Of a stretch of DNA of 38,179 bases, positions 1-10,872 are shown piece after piece (the first letter of the stretch is position 1; every line of letters starts with the position of its first letter). The notes below the pieces were generated by a model. That model searched no databases and was not told where the DNA came from. It worked only from the letters and a program-made list of their open reading frames with translations. The position numbers were made by a program, and so were the translations under genes. The DNA comes from Pelomyxa schiedti (lineage: Eukaryota > Evosea > Pelobiontida > Pelomyxidae). The stretch covers positions 1 through 38,179 of the forward strand of contig JAHLWZ010000958.1 of assembly GCA_020536535.1 (NCBI GenBank), read 5' to 3'.

Positions 1-573
1 CTATAGTTCTATCAGCAGTCGCAGTGACATCACCACACACACTGTTTAGAACTATCCTAAAGGATTAGAAGTTATAGAAATAATAGAGAACACTTTTGTT
101 CGCTTGCCGACTTTCGTTTCGTACATCCACAAGGGTTCGTCTTACAAGTGCATCGTTACACATTCTCATCTCCACTAACTGGCGTCGCCCCTGAGAGGCG
201 GCCTAAACACACGTATCAATTCCGTGAAAGTAACACCACCGGTTATCTACCTCCAATTCGCCGAAATCAAAGAAGCTATCGGAAATCATTGTTCGATTTC
301 CCCCACAAGTACGGTTTCGGCGGAATCATCGTCCAAAACACGGGAGCAGAAAGAGTGATTGTTACAGAGGTTCTGGGAGCCCTTAGTGGCCACTGCGGAC
401 CGAGAACTGGAAACATACATGCATCAAATTAAGAAGAATAAGGAGGACAAATACAACGTGGACGCGCAACTACATACATCATTTAGGAGGACGAAGTTTC
501 CAGTTCTGGCGAGACCGGCCCTCGGGCGAGCAAGTCGCAAAGAGGACGAGTTCCCCCACAATTGGAACGTGGG

Positions 574-835
574 GTAATACAGCCAAGGGTCGCAAGGGAT
601 CAAACTCCCGGAACATTTTTTGCATTTTTTTATTTGGTTTTTGTTGAACTGGGTCCTTTGTTGAAAATTGGAGAGGCCACTAAACGTAGAACTTGTTGTG
701 GCATCCATGTGATGGTGTAATATAGCCCAGGGTCGCAAGGGAGCAAACTCTGAGAACTTTTTTTTTGCATTGGTTTTTTTTGTTACTTCAAAACATATTG
801 ACTGGCCTACCACGAAATAGAACTACAAGGGGCCA
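574..835. repeat. Imperfect tandem duplication, about 143 bp period
   Basis: Two copies start at about 574 and 717. Each begins with GTAATAnAGCCnAGGGTCGC, followed by AAGGGA, CAAACTC, a GAAC, a T-run and TGCAT. Weaker similarity continues through the GGCC...AC...TAGAACT segment to about 700 and 835. The copies differ by several substitutions and small gaps in the T-runs, so this is an old duplication. Nothing in it looks like a transposon end. Confidence 0.6.
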
Positions 836-1059
836 CTGAGAACAACAAGACTGCTGTCCCCTCTGGGATACAACTTTCCGCATTTGGAGCATTTGGGAGC
901 ACAGCAGCTTGGGGTGGTGCATCATCACATATTGGGGATAGTGGTGGAATAATAATAATAACAGCCATCCTTCTGATAGATAATACAGGCGGGGGAAAAC
1001 GATATCTTGCTGAGAAAGTTGGGGGGAAAAAAAAAACGAACAACGTGGTGTGTTTTTAG
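802..1059 (+). other. Unassigned open frame, possible exon
   Basis: This frame is open for 85 codons without an ATG. The translation is Gly/Ala/Ser-rich in the middle, then runs into four isoleucines encoded by an ATA repeat and ends Lys-rich. It may be a terminal exon of an unrecognised gene, because a plausible acceptor context precedes it, or chance openness. No homolog is recognised, so it is not called as a gene. Confidence 0.2.
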
Positions 1060-1388
1060 CTGTACCAGGTTGGTGTATTAGTGGCGGTTCGGCCCTGAAA
1101 CGACACCAACACCCTGAGGCACGGTAATGTGTTCCATCATGTTATGTTACCTGTGGAGATGAACTGAAGTTCAATATCTGCAGACCAGGGCCACAGCTTC
1201 CAGATTCCTCAACTTGGTTTTTCCTGTTGGCTAATCATTTCTTCATCACAAAAAACTGCGAACCCCGTCATGTCTCTGTGCATTGCCGGTTGTGGATTTT
1301 ATGGGTGTGCCCTTCCTCCCCTCTCCCATAATGTAGGCACTGCTGTTTACCAACGTCGCATGCAACTAGCAAGGCGGAGACTGGCGGC

Positions 1389-2745
1389 ATGTGCAGCGTG
1401 TGCTACCGCCAATTGACTGGCGGATCGGCCGCCCCCAGCACCCCAGGGGCTAAAGGCGCCGCGGCGGTGTCCCGCGCGTCCGTGATTGTGGGAGGCACCA
1501 CGCTCGAGGTGTGCTACGGCGACATGACAAAAGAGACGTCGGACTGCATCGTCAACGCCGCGAATTCCACCCTCGATCACGCTTGTACGTTCGCCAGTCT
1601 GCCCTCCCATAATAACTAATATATTTATACTACGCTATGCTTTTTTTTCCCCTTTGTTACCCCATGAAATAGCTGGATTGGCTGGGGCTATTAGCAAGAC
1701 AGGTGGTCGTATTATTCAGGAGGAGAGCGACCTGTGGATTGCTACTCATGGGAGATTACAAGACGGCGAAGTTGCTATCACGCAGTACGTGGCATTCTGT
1801 CATTCCTATTCCTATTCCTATTCTTCGTCTTTTTTTTAAACAATATCATTTTGATTTTGATTTTGGTTTAGTGCAGGCACCCTTCCTTGCAAATGGGTTA
1901 TACATGCAGTTGGACCGATGTGGCATGGTGGAGCTGAAGGCGAGGAGATTGTGTGAATCCATCATTGAAGTTCTTTAGTGTAAAGAATTTATAAAAGATA
2001 CTGGGCATGGCGGTGCATAGCTCTCTTTCCACAGCCGATTCCAAGGGCCTGAATTCTATTTCTCTTCCTGCCATAAGTTCTGGTATTTCACTCAAAGAAA
2101 CTAAGCATATCTCAAAATTCTGCAGGCGTATTTGGGTTTCCAAAGGATAGGTGTGCGAATGTAATGGTTGATTCGGTTGTGGAATATTTGAACTCAAAAC
2201 CATCGACTACCTTGAGGAACATCAGGCATTTTTCTCCTTTCCCCATAAATCCTCCCTTATCGCGGTTAAGATTCACCAATTTTGATGAGCCAACTGTACA
2301 GTACTTCCTAAAATCTCTCCTCAGAGTGAAGCCAACTGCACCTGCAACTGCGACTCCGATTCCTACTCCCACTCCAATTCAGGCCACCCCCGCTCCCGCT
2401 CTCTCTATAACCACTGTTCCAACACCAACTCCCACTCCGACACCACCAATTACTCCCACAACACCAATTCCCACTCCAACTCCAACTTCCACCCCCACCC
2501 AAATAAATTCTCCAATCACACCAGAGCCTGCAATAACACCCACAACGGCACCTAGCACGGCCTCTGCAACCGTACCACAAAAAGATACCGCAGCAACCGT
2601 AATATCCCCTACCATCATCACTGCTGTTGAACCCACTCAAAGCACAACACCTACCTCTACTCCCGTCACCTCCGTTCAACCACCAACATTACCCCCACTT
2701 GAAGTACAGAATGCACCACCCTCGACCACTGAAAAATCTTCGTAA
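1389..2745 (+). CDS. Macro-domain (ADP-ribose-binding) protein with Pro/Thr-rich tail
   Basis: The product is a predicted ADP-ribose-binding protein of about 348 residues. Exons are 1389-1584, 1673-1784, 1872-1950, 1998-2082, 2126-2225 and 2271-2745. After a short Cys-containing leader the macro domain reads GDMTKETSDCIVNAANSTL, then GLAGAISKTGG, VIHAVGPMWHGGAEGEE, LPAISSGVFGFPKDRCA and finally RFTNFDEPTVQYFLKSL. These are the substrate-loop NAAN, GLAGAI and SxGxFGFP elements of the MacroD/macroH2A-type fold. The last intron (2226-2270) fits only as GC-AG; reading through it is also in frame but inserts 15 residues into a conserved strand. The final roughly 130 residues are almost only Pro, Thr, Ser, Ala and Ile and look disordered. 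The fourth exon start is the least certain junction. The gene ends about 100 bp from the converging S13 gene. Hydrolase versus reader activity cannot be told from sequence. Confidence 0.9.
2226..2270 (+). other. GC-AG intron in the macro-domain gene
   Basis: The donor is CAG|GCATTT and the acceptor TTAAG. Removing these 45 nt turns a disrupted strand into NIRFTNFDEP, which matches the terminal strand of macro domains. No GT donor is available nearby that gives this join. The length is a multiple of three and the interval has no stop, so retention would be tolerated. Confidence 0.7.
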
Positions 2746-2845
2746 AGAAGAACATGTTGCAAGAGAAAATTGGGTTTAGTTCTTTTCTTTTTTTCAAAGT
2801 GTCCAAACACAACAGGGCTTTAGGAACAAAAATACTTAAGGTCTC

Positions 2846-3548
2846 TTATGATACGAGTGTTGAGGCGGTGGCAGAGTCGCTGTAGGCGGTCGTTAGTCAG
2901 GAACCACAACACAACCGTTTTCAAAAACGGAAAGTGTGTGGGGTTAAGGGCACAAAGAAATAAAACAAAAAGGAAGCAAGGACATACTATCTCCAGGTTG
3001 GAGGAAGCTGGCGGGTTCGCTTGTAGAAACGGGCAATACGATAGATTCTGCTCTCAATAAGAATCAGCCTGTATTTGGTGTCCTTGTCTCGGTGGTTCCT
3101 CTCGAGATGCTTGCGCATGGAGACTGCCTTCTTGATGAGGCAGTAAAGATCCTCAGGGATTGTTGGTGCGAGACCTGGTGTGTGAATTGCAGGTTAGAAG
3201 CTATTGGTGTGCACTACACTTTTAACTACGTACAAAGAGGGAGGGCATGTACCGTTAATTTTGAGGATGCGGAGAATCTTGCCACCGGTGACCATTCTGA
3301 CTTGGCCAATTCCGTGGGAATCCCTCAAGATGGTGCCGATTTGGGATGGGGTGAGACCCTTGCGAGCAAGTTTGCAAATAAGTTCGCAAACTTCGGTGGA
3401 TGTGGTTTTCAACCATGATGGAGGAGTGCGTCGGTAAGGCAGTGCTGACCCCGCAATACCCTTTCTGCATTTCGTGTTCGGTTAGAAAAATACTCCAACC
3501 CAAAGTAGAAAAAAAAAAACCAGCAGCAGCACAACGCCAACAAACAAC

Positions 3549-3590
<42 letters not shown>

Positions 3591-3694
3591 AAAAAAAAAA
3601 AAAGCGACGCCGAAAAACGAACGCGAAAAGCGTCTGGTCACGTAAAAAAACGAAAACGGAACGCGGCGCACCCTGGACTGTGCATTCGACCCAT
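2846..3694 (-). CDS. RPS13: 40S ribosomal protein S13 (uS15)
   Basis: This is a cytosolic small-subunit protein that binds 18S rRNA in the platform region. The four exons are 3672-3694, 3253-3464, 2988-3174 and 2846-2879. They give exactly 151 residues, the usual eukaryotic length. The start exon encodes only MGRMHSPG. The body carries [39 protein letters not shown] and [10 protein letters not shown], then [24 protein letters not shown] and [17 protein letters not shown]. The tail is [11 protein letters not shown], against YESSTASALVA in animals. The 207-nt first intron holds a CAA microsatellite plus an A-run. The gene is complete and conserved. Confidence 0.97.
3541..3603. repeat. (CAA)n microsatellite followed by poly-A
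   Basis: About 50 nt of CAA/AAC repeats run directly into an A-tract. The whole block lies inside the first intron of the S13 gene; on the coding strand it is (TTG)n preceded by a T-tract. Confidence 0.95.
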
Positions 3695-3941
3695 TGTTGA
3701 TGAATGAACGGTGTTAGGCGGTCGAACCGAGGTGTCGCCTTGCTGTTGTGACGCGGTCTTTGTTGCAAAAAAAAAGAGATTTATTTTTTTATCGGCATCT
3801 GCCCATTTTTTTCCTTGATGCAGTTGCTTGACACGCTGGTTAAATGAGCGCGAGATTTCGGAGAAAGGGCTATAACTCTATTCTAATTTCTTTTCTAACG
3901 GGAGATTATCGAAAGTGTGTGGTGTTGGGTGTTTCCTTTCT

Positions 3942-4673
3942 TCAGGATTTGTGGGAGTGTGCAGCGTTTTTACGTGGTTTTGTTGGTTGCCTTTTGCCCT
4001 TTCCTTTTCCTTTGCCATGTGTTGTTGCCGTGTGTAATTGAGTGGTGGAGGCAGGAGAGGTTCCATTATGAAGATTCCCTGAGAACAGTTTAGTGGGGGT
4101 AATTTTTTTTTTTTTTTTTGATGTATTGGGTGGCAGCTTACTGTTGTGTCGGTTTGCTTCTAATTGAATAGTTCGAGAGGCAGGGCTTGTGCAACTAGAC
4201 AGAGAAAATAGCCTGTCATATTCTGAAACTACTTTTGCTTTCTTAGCTGGTGGTACCTTCATAAGGTAACCACCCCAGCCCCTGTTTTTTGGTTTCAAGG
4301 TGAAAAACAACAGAACATATGAGAGTACAAGTGCGTAGGAATTGCCCTATAGCTAATTCTTTTTGTTAGAGTTTAGACTCGAACTTGACAATGTTCCCCA
4401 CGTGCTGCGTCTCCTCAAGATAGTTTCCCTCCAACGCATATATTTGCTTCTCGAGCGCAACCAACTTGGCGTCGAGCTCTTCCTTCTTTCTCAGCAACTC
4501 GGCCAATTCCCCTGCACATGAAAAAAAAAATGATAATTAATTAACAACGGGTGCTTGGGGTTGTCGTCGAGAACGGACACCAGTAGATCGAAAACACATA
4601 ACATATCGCTGATATTAACGAACAGTATGCCACCGCTACAACGTCACGAACCCCCTGGTTTGCTATGCGCCAT
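3942..4673 (-). CDS. EAF6: Eaf6/MEAF6-like histone acetyltransferase complex subunit
   Basis: The product is a small coiled-coil subunit of MYST acetyltransferase complexes (NuA4 and related), expected in the nucleus. Exons are 4652-4673, 4385-4511, 4142-4281 and 3942-4078, giving 141 residues. The hallmark is ELLRKKEELDAKLVALEKQI followed by YALEGNYLEETQHVGNIVKGWGGYL, close to ERQIYAFEGSYLEDTQ and GNIIRGW in other eukaryotes. The third exon continues into EYDRLFSLSS, matching ERLFSKSS of MEAF6. The basic tail has Gly-Lys repeats. The last intron (4079-4141) is in frame and stop-free, so a longer form is possible. The ATG sits inside the 5' end of the divergent phosphatase gene if that gene uses its upstream ATG. 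Confidence 0.88.
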
Positions 4674-4748
4674 CAGATCCGCGGCACCAGGTTGGTGCTG
4701 TGTATTTTGCTGCTTTTGATTAAGGTTTTTGATAGCAGATCTGGGCAG

Positions 4749-5715
4749 ATGGAGCCGAGGCAGTTCGTAGCGGTTGTGCGACACGGTGACAGGGCAGATA
4801 TGAACGATCCCTCCTGGGAAACTACCGCAGAAAAGCCCCGCGACACGCCCCTTACATTGTAAGTTGTGCTAATTACCCGACACTTAATTGCTAATGCGGA
4901 TGCTATTTTAGAAAGGGCCACAAGATGGCCGAGAAAACAGCTGCATTGCTGAAAACCTTGCACGTTTCATGTGGAGGAGGCCCTGTGCGCGTTCTTTCTT
5001 CCCCGTTTCAGCGATGCCTGCAGACTTCAGCTCCGATTTCAAGAGCTCTTGGTGTGGACCCTCCTCCATTTTCTTTAGAAATCGATAATTAAAGTCTGCC
5101 TGTCTAACTATCTCACCCCTCCAATTTTGTGATAGTACGATATTTCTTATAATGGTTTACTATTTTTCTGGGGGAACCCATCCCGTAGGTGTGCCAGTTG
5201 AAGTTGAACCAGGGCTTGGTGAGGCCATTCTACCGGCATTCTTTTCATCACCCCCGGCCACTGAGGACTTGTGGTTCAACTCCGTCACAATTGAAGAACT
5301 TGCTGCCATGTTGGGGAGACCCCATGACTCACTTCCTGCTGATCCCGTGCAACTCTGCATGTCTCACCCGCTTGTTGAGCGTTTGCCTTGTGGCTTTGAG
5401 ACTGTTGGCAGTCTCTTCGCTCGGTACCAACAAGTTGGTACCGCCGTGGAAAGCACACCAGGGACATCCTACGTATTAGTGACACACGGGTAACCTCCCC
5501 ATTATCATTACATAGCATATCTCACCTCCCAATCCCTCCTGCCGGCCTGCAGATATGGCGTTCAAGTCCTCACCGAGTTCTTTTCTAGAATGGAGGCCGA
5601 GGAAGTACTGGTGACAAACACACCTCTTTGTTGTGTATCCAGCTTCGTGCGGGCCAATTCCAAATCACACTGGACCAACCACCTCTTTTGCAGTGACAAG
5701 CACATCTCTGATTAA
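4749..5715 (+). CDS. Histidine phosphatase superfamily protein (UBASH3/PGM-like)
   Basis: The predicted branch-1 histidine phosphatase uses a phospho-histidine intermediate. Exons are 4749-4858, 4912-5051, 5189-5489 and 5553-5715, giving 237 residues. The catalytic motif VVRHGDRAD lies near the N terminus. It is followed by LTLKGHKMAEKTAALL, VLSSPFQRCLQTS, EVEPGLGEAI and, near the C terminus, the second catalytic histidine in VLVTHGYG. This order matches UBASH3/STS C-terminal domains and related phosphatases. An upstream in-frame ATG at 4665 would add 28 residues that resemble a signal peptide (basic, then LVLCILLLL). It would also overlap the Eaf6 start codon on the other strand, so the downstream ATG was preferred. 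The substrate cannot be predicted. Confidence 0.85.
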
Positions 5716-5958
5716 CAAGCCCCGAGGCCAAGAGACCCTTGCCTGAAACTGTGACTTCATTCCAATTACCCCCCAAAAAAAAAAAAACATTCACACTGAG
5801 TATATGCCTTGAGGCATCATGCTCATTTGCATCTCACTTTACCCCTATCTTTCTGTTCCTTCCTCAATCTGAACAAGATTCCATTCCAGGTCCCAATCTG
5901 TAGTCTCGATCGAAATCACTTCGTGTCACACAAAACAAACAGAACAATAAAAGAAAAA

Positions 5959-8557
5959 ATGAGTAAGAAGCAGAGGCTAAGCGACGGTGGTGCGGTGACG
6001 ACGACGACGACAACGACAGATGCAGCGTCTACAACGAGGACGGATGCACAGTTGGACGACCATGTGCATCTCACACCGGTGGTTTCAAACACCCAAGATG
6101 CTGTTGTAACGTGCGCCGCTACAGCGGCAAGCAGCGGCGTATCGAGTTCTGCAACTGCGTGTGAAAGCGCTGCCGCAATGCACGACGGCGGCTGCAGCAG
6201 CACTACCTCGTGTGGCAGCCACGGGGAGGGGACGCACGGCACCGCGGCGGCGGCGGCTTCTTCTGCGTCGACGGCGTTGTGCAGGACTATAACTCTGAAT
6301 CAGGATGAGACTAGGGTGTTTTCTATGCTGCTGGATGTGAGTGACTGACTACCCTCTGAATTCCTTTATTTTGCCACCTTCATACATATTTAATGTATTT
6401 CCTTTTTTTTTTTTTTCTTGTATTTTATTTGCTCTTAAAGCAGTCCAATATAATTTGTGAATGTTGCACAACCAAAAAAAACACCATTGACCAGTTCACA
6501 GGTTGTGAGAACTGCAGGGCTTGGAACAACCTTGAGAGCTGCTGGTGGATGGGTTAGAGATAAAGTCCGTATTCTTCTTTCCACCTTCAATTCTAATCAT
6601 TTCCTCCCCCAGATTCTCGGGCGCCAGACACAAGACATTGATATTGCATTGGACAATATAACAGGTATGTATTACTTGAAGTACCAGAAAAATGGTGAAA
6701 CATCGAAGGGGCCGAGTTTGCTGAGAGTCTTGTGAAATATGTAACAGACCATGGGCTCCGTAAGGATGTCTCTCAAATTGGCGTGGTACATGCCAACCCT
6801 GATCAATCCAAACATTTGGAGACAGCCACAATGATGCTGTTTGGTAAGCCAGAAATCCTTTGGCCGTCATGTTGATCCATTTCAAGGGATATCCCTGGAT
6901 TTTGTCAATCTGAGATCAGAAGTCTATGCCAGTGATAGCCGCATTCCCATTGGAATGGTTAGAGGACTTCTTCTATTTCTTTACTTATTAATCACACAGA
7001 AACTTGGGACTCCAACAGAAGATGCTTTGAGACGGGACTTGACAATTAATAGCATGTTCTACAACGTCAACACCTCAACACTTGAAGACTTGACTGGCCA
7101 GGTACTGATCTCAAGCAGTCTATCATACTTCACTATTCCCTCTCCCAAAGGGGCTGGCAGATCTGGAAAAAGGGATAATTAGAACTCCCTTACCACCTCA
7201 CGTAACGTTCCTTGACGATCCATTGCGTGTTTTACGTAGTATTCGCTTTGCATCTCGATATGGCTTCAAGTATGCAAACAAAAAAAAAAAAGTCAAAGTT
7301 GGCGAGTAAGTGCACCATCAGGATTGATGAGGAGTTAATGGCAGCCGCGCAAGAACGGGATGTGCAGGTATGTTCTCTTAAATGTACGCATGTAAACTGA
7401 AACCTGGTTAAAAGAGAGCTCTACAAACGAAAATAAGCAGGGAGAGAATTGGGAAGGAAATTGGTTTAATTCTTGTTGGTGGTCCTCCTTTAATATTTTC
7501 TCTTGTAAGTAATTGGCTTTACTAGGTCCTAACATGAGTTTTGGGATGCGAAAATTCTACGAACTTGGCTTGTACGACACTATTCTTGACTTACCAAGAG
7601 CCGCCAGTCAGTTTTGCACTTATTTTCTCTCATTTTCCTAAGCACGGAATAGCCATTGAAGATAAGCAATATCGATTACATGGATTGACGTGCTTAGTTC
7701 AATTTGACAGGTTTTTTTCCTTGTTTTGTTTCCTTGTTCAAACTTAAGGTCAGATATATGAAATTTTTGAAACGCCGCGATGGTGAACCAACTGGTAGAT
7801 GGGAAGCACTTGCATGCCTTCTTTTGCCTCTGCACAGCTCTACCTTCATGGAAAAAGGCCGCCCAAAGCCGACGTCCTTTCATGTTGTGCTATCATCTTT
7901 GAAGGTAAACATACTTTTTGCTCATTTACATTCACCTTCCATGTAGTTTTCAAACAGGGACGATTCTGAAGTTAGACGAATTCTTGACACTGCGCCTCTG
8001 TTCTCCAGGCTGATCCACTCTCACCCCGACCTGGCAATTCCGCGATGTGACACAGGTATCGCCCATTATCTTCCTGAATACTTTACAATTGTATCAGGTC
8101 TTATTATGCGCAAAGTTGGTACTCTCTGGAAGTATTCACTTATAGTGGCTCTTGCAGCAGATTTATCAGCTGGTAAAACCTTGGTGGACTCTTCCGATGC
8201 ACCCTGTAATACCAGCATCAAGGAAACTTAAGCGAGACTAACAGTGGCACACAGATACCCCAGAGGAACAGGAACTGATCAACAGATACAACGCGGTTGT
8301 GGACATCATAGAGAATAAATTGCACCTCGTCGGCGTTTGGGACTTGAAGCCGCTGGTTGATGTACGTAACATCTAAGGATCACCCTTTTCTGTTTCTCAC
8401 TGCAAAACAAAAGGGTTCCGAAGCTGCTGAACTTCTGCACAAAAACCGAGGTCCATGGCTAAACCAGTTCCTGCAGAACGAAATTATGTGGCAACTTGAC
8501 AATCCCACAGCCACTGTAGAGGATGCAAGGCTATGGACATTGCAGCAACATGTGTAG
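5959..8557 (+). CDS. CCA1: CCA-adding tRNA nucleotidyltransferase
   Basis: This enzyme adds or repairs the 3' CCA of tRNAs. Sixteen exons (5959-6336, 6502-6564, 6613-6664, 6709-6843, 6887-6957, 7000-7101, 7151-7269, 7322-7367, 7415-7478, 7526-7606, 7662-7710, 7754-7904, 7947-8055, 8098-8172, 8255-8361, 8414-8557) give 581 residues, with phases consistent throughout. The class II nucleotidyltransferase core shows GGWVRDKILGRQTQDIDIAL with the DxD metal ligands. Next come EDALRRDLTINSMFYN, DPLRVLRSIRFASRYGF and KISRERIGKEI with ILVGP. The C terminus, GPWLNQFLQNEIMWQLDNP, is typical of eukaryotic Cca1. The first roughly 110 residues are Thr/Ser/Ala-rich and low complexity, absent from yeast and human enzymes; targeting by this stretch is unproven. 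Introns are 42-165 nt. Confidence 0.95.
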
Positions 8558-8651
8558 TAACACCAAACACAACAACAAGCCAACAAAGTAAAATGAAAAA
8601 AGTTTTGGTTTTAAACTAGACAGTATTATGCATTTTACTTTACACAGCAAA

Positions 8652-10872
8652 CTAGTTTCTTTTGTGGGTGGGGAGAGGGTGCTGTTGTTGTCTGTTTGGT
8701 ATTGCGTTTGGGTTTTGTTTGTGCTGTGGAAGCTTGGTGCTTGTTGAAGGTTGGGTGGTGTGTGAGGGTTTGTTGTTGTTAGGGATAGCAAAGTTGACTT
8801 TCCGGGTGGGCTGTGTGGTGTTTGCCGGTTGATGTGGTGGTTGTGACTGGAGTTGCGGTGCCGATTCTTGTTGTGCCTGCCTAGGCGGCGGGTGTCTGGC
8901 TTGATGTTGATGTTGCTGGGGTTGTGGGTGTTGCTGGTGCTGAGGCTGAAATTGGTGCTGTTGTGCTGAGGGTTTTGTTGGGTAGTAATCTTCTTCCCTG
9001 GATGAAAAACCATTTCTGGCGGAAAGAAGCTCTTCCACGGATTGCAGATGAATTTGTGTAACTCTCAAGTTCTCAGAGAGCTTGTTAATCTGGATTTGAT
9101 GACTTCCACGCTCCAATTCTAATTCCGCCTTGAGGTCTTCGTACTGTGAGCGAGTAAGAAACTCCGGTATAAAGTCGGAAGTTAACCTGTTTCCTCCACT
9201 GATTGGCTGATGCGTCGAGCTTATCCGCCTGACCTTGTAATGCGGTATTATGATTGGCAACATACTTCAGATGATCTACGGTATGCTGAAGACCCACCAA
9301 CTGTTGGTCTTTTACAAGTAGAGCGTGTTTGAGGGCCGCGGTAGTTTCTTGCTCCCGCAAGAGATCTTGCATCAGTGATTCTTCAGTCTAGTAGTTTTCA
9401 ACTCAAATATTTCCGCTCGAGGGTCTACCTTGGTCCGTTCGTCACTTAATCTTCTCATGTCCTCCCTGCGTCTAACAGACTCCCTGCGTATTTCCTCCTG
9501 GTGCTTATGTATCTACTTGGAAGGTGGGAACTCAGGTTTATTACGATAAAAGCAGTTACCACTTGCTCTTTAACTGCTATGAGTTCCTTCAAGTCAGCTA
9601 CTTTTTTGTGAAGTCTGGCATTCTCATCCTGTAGTAGGGCTGCTTCACTTGGAGTGAGGCTAGTAAGTTTCGGTGTATGCATTTTTGTAGAGCCAATGGC
9701 AGGTTGGTACCCAATGCCAGGATCTTTGAGAAAAGCTTCATCCCAGGAACGAGGTTGAGGCGATTGGGGATGAGACTTCACCAAAGGAGACGGAGTGTAG
9801 GTGCTAACAGTGTGACTTGGCTGTGTTGAACAGGACAAAGAACTCTACGAATAGGTAAACCTAATTGAAGACGAGACTAGGCTCAAGGTAAACCTTGGGA
9901 GGCTTCTTATGCACCGGAGTACTTTGTGATGCCGCATTTCTGGCTACATAAGCGTCAACCTTATGTATACTTGCTGAACTCATTGGATTTTGTACCAAGT
10001 CCACCTTGCTTTGGTATTATTAAACGTTCCATTATTTTGAGTACAGACCATCTCCAGGGTATTGTTATGTTCAAGGGCTTGAATCAGGTGAGACGCACCG
10101 GCGTCGGTAATCTTTGCGGATCTGAGTATCAATGTTTTCAGTGCGCAACGGGAATCGCCCAGAGCTTTGGAGAGTGCCTCTGCTCCCTACTCCTTTGCAT
10201 CAATAGGCGGGAAGGAATTCAACAATCATTACAGTATCTCCAAGAGGATTTCCGCTTAAATCAAGAGATGTCAATGATTGTGCATTTTCACTGAGGAGCA
10301 TATCTGCAATAGCCTTTCCTTGTAGGAAAAGTAACACAATCAAACAAATTAAAAAAAGGAAAAAAAAAAAAACAAACAAAAACCAAAGACCAAAAGGAAA
10401 TTAAGTTAGGGATAGAATAGAGCAACGAGATACAAACAGATGCAGAATTAGCATCGAGCATGTTAAAAGCCAAGTTTAGTGCTTGTACTCCCCCGCATCC
10501 ACTACGTCGTGATAACGCCGCAGCAAAAGGCAAGAAATACTGTGCATCCTGACGCCGAAGATTTTAGTCCACTCAACCAACCATTACTTAATTAAAGGCA
10601 CGAAAAACGCGGTACATCAGCGAGGGAGTACCTCGCGTATTGTTATTATTATTATTATTATTATAACGCACAACTTTAGAGCTACGCACGAACTAACGCA
10701 TATGGCGCACCAAAGAACAATAAGATAGATCTACGAGGGCGACGCGGCCACCACCGGCCAATCCAGCCGCGTGCCTGTCAAGTGAAAGCATCACTCCCCT
10801 GCATGGCTCGCACGAAAACTCCGCGCACTCGGCCTCGTACCCGGAACGAAGTGCTCCCACAAGTGCCTGCAT
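8652..10872 (-). CDS. Leucine-rich repeat protein with coiled coil and Gln/His-rich tail
   Basis: Nine exons (10711-10872, 10438-10548, 10233-10313, 10049-10186, 9894-10004, 9560-9844, 9429-9512, 9234-9387, 8652-9193) give about 555 residues. The N-terminal third has ribonuclease-inhibitor-type LRRs: VALVDLSYCSL, VQALNLAFNML, LTSLDLSGNPLGD, LKTLILRSAKITDAGA and LEMVDLVQNPM. The middle is a coiled coil, for example ENARLHKKVADLKELIAVK and KHALLVKDQQLVGLQ. The last 110 residues are very rich in Gln, His and Pro. The layout recalls LRRC45-type centrosomal proteins, but that is a guess from architecture. The first seven exons are all multiples of three, so LRR units are exon-encoded modules. The ATG at 10872 is the first in frame; a further upstream exon is possible. 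Confidence 0.75.
10640..10664. repeat. (ATT)n microsatellite
   Basis: About eight ATT units lie in the first intron of the leucine-rich-repeat gene. Confidence 0.9.

Larger units (their letters stand above)
1..1388. other. Leading region without a confident gene
   Basis: No family is recognised here. The plus strand is open from about 64 to 432 (no early stop, basic and Ser/Pro-rich product) and again from 359 to 577, but neither product resembles a known protein and no convincing splice joins them. A short inverted repeat, CCCCAC and GTGGGG around an AATTGGAAC loop, lies near 553-575. The stretch could hold the end of a gene starting left of the window, UTR, or decayed sequence. Confidence 0.3.

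Noticed and set aside
2271-2745. Minus-strand Gly/Ser/Arg/Trp-rich frame opposite the macro protein tail
   Set aside because: It is the complement of a Pro/Thr repeat tract, which keeps several frames open by composition alone.
3541-3603. CAA repeats as an encoded poly-Asn or poly-Gln tract
   Set aside because: The repeat lies inside the first intron of the S13 gene, whose flanking exons join perfectly.
4665-4748. Signal peptide on the histidine phosphatase
   Set aside because: The 28 residues look signal-like, but they require overlap with the Eaf6 start codon, and UBASH3-type phosphatases are normally cytosolic. Kept only as an alternative start.
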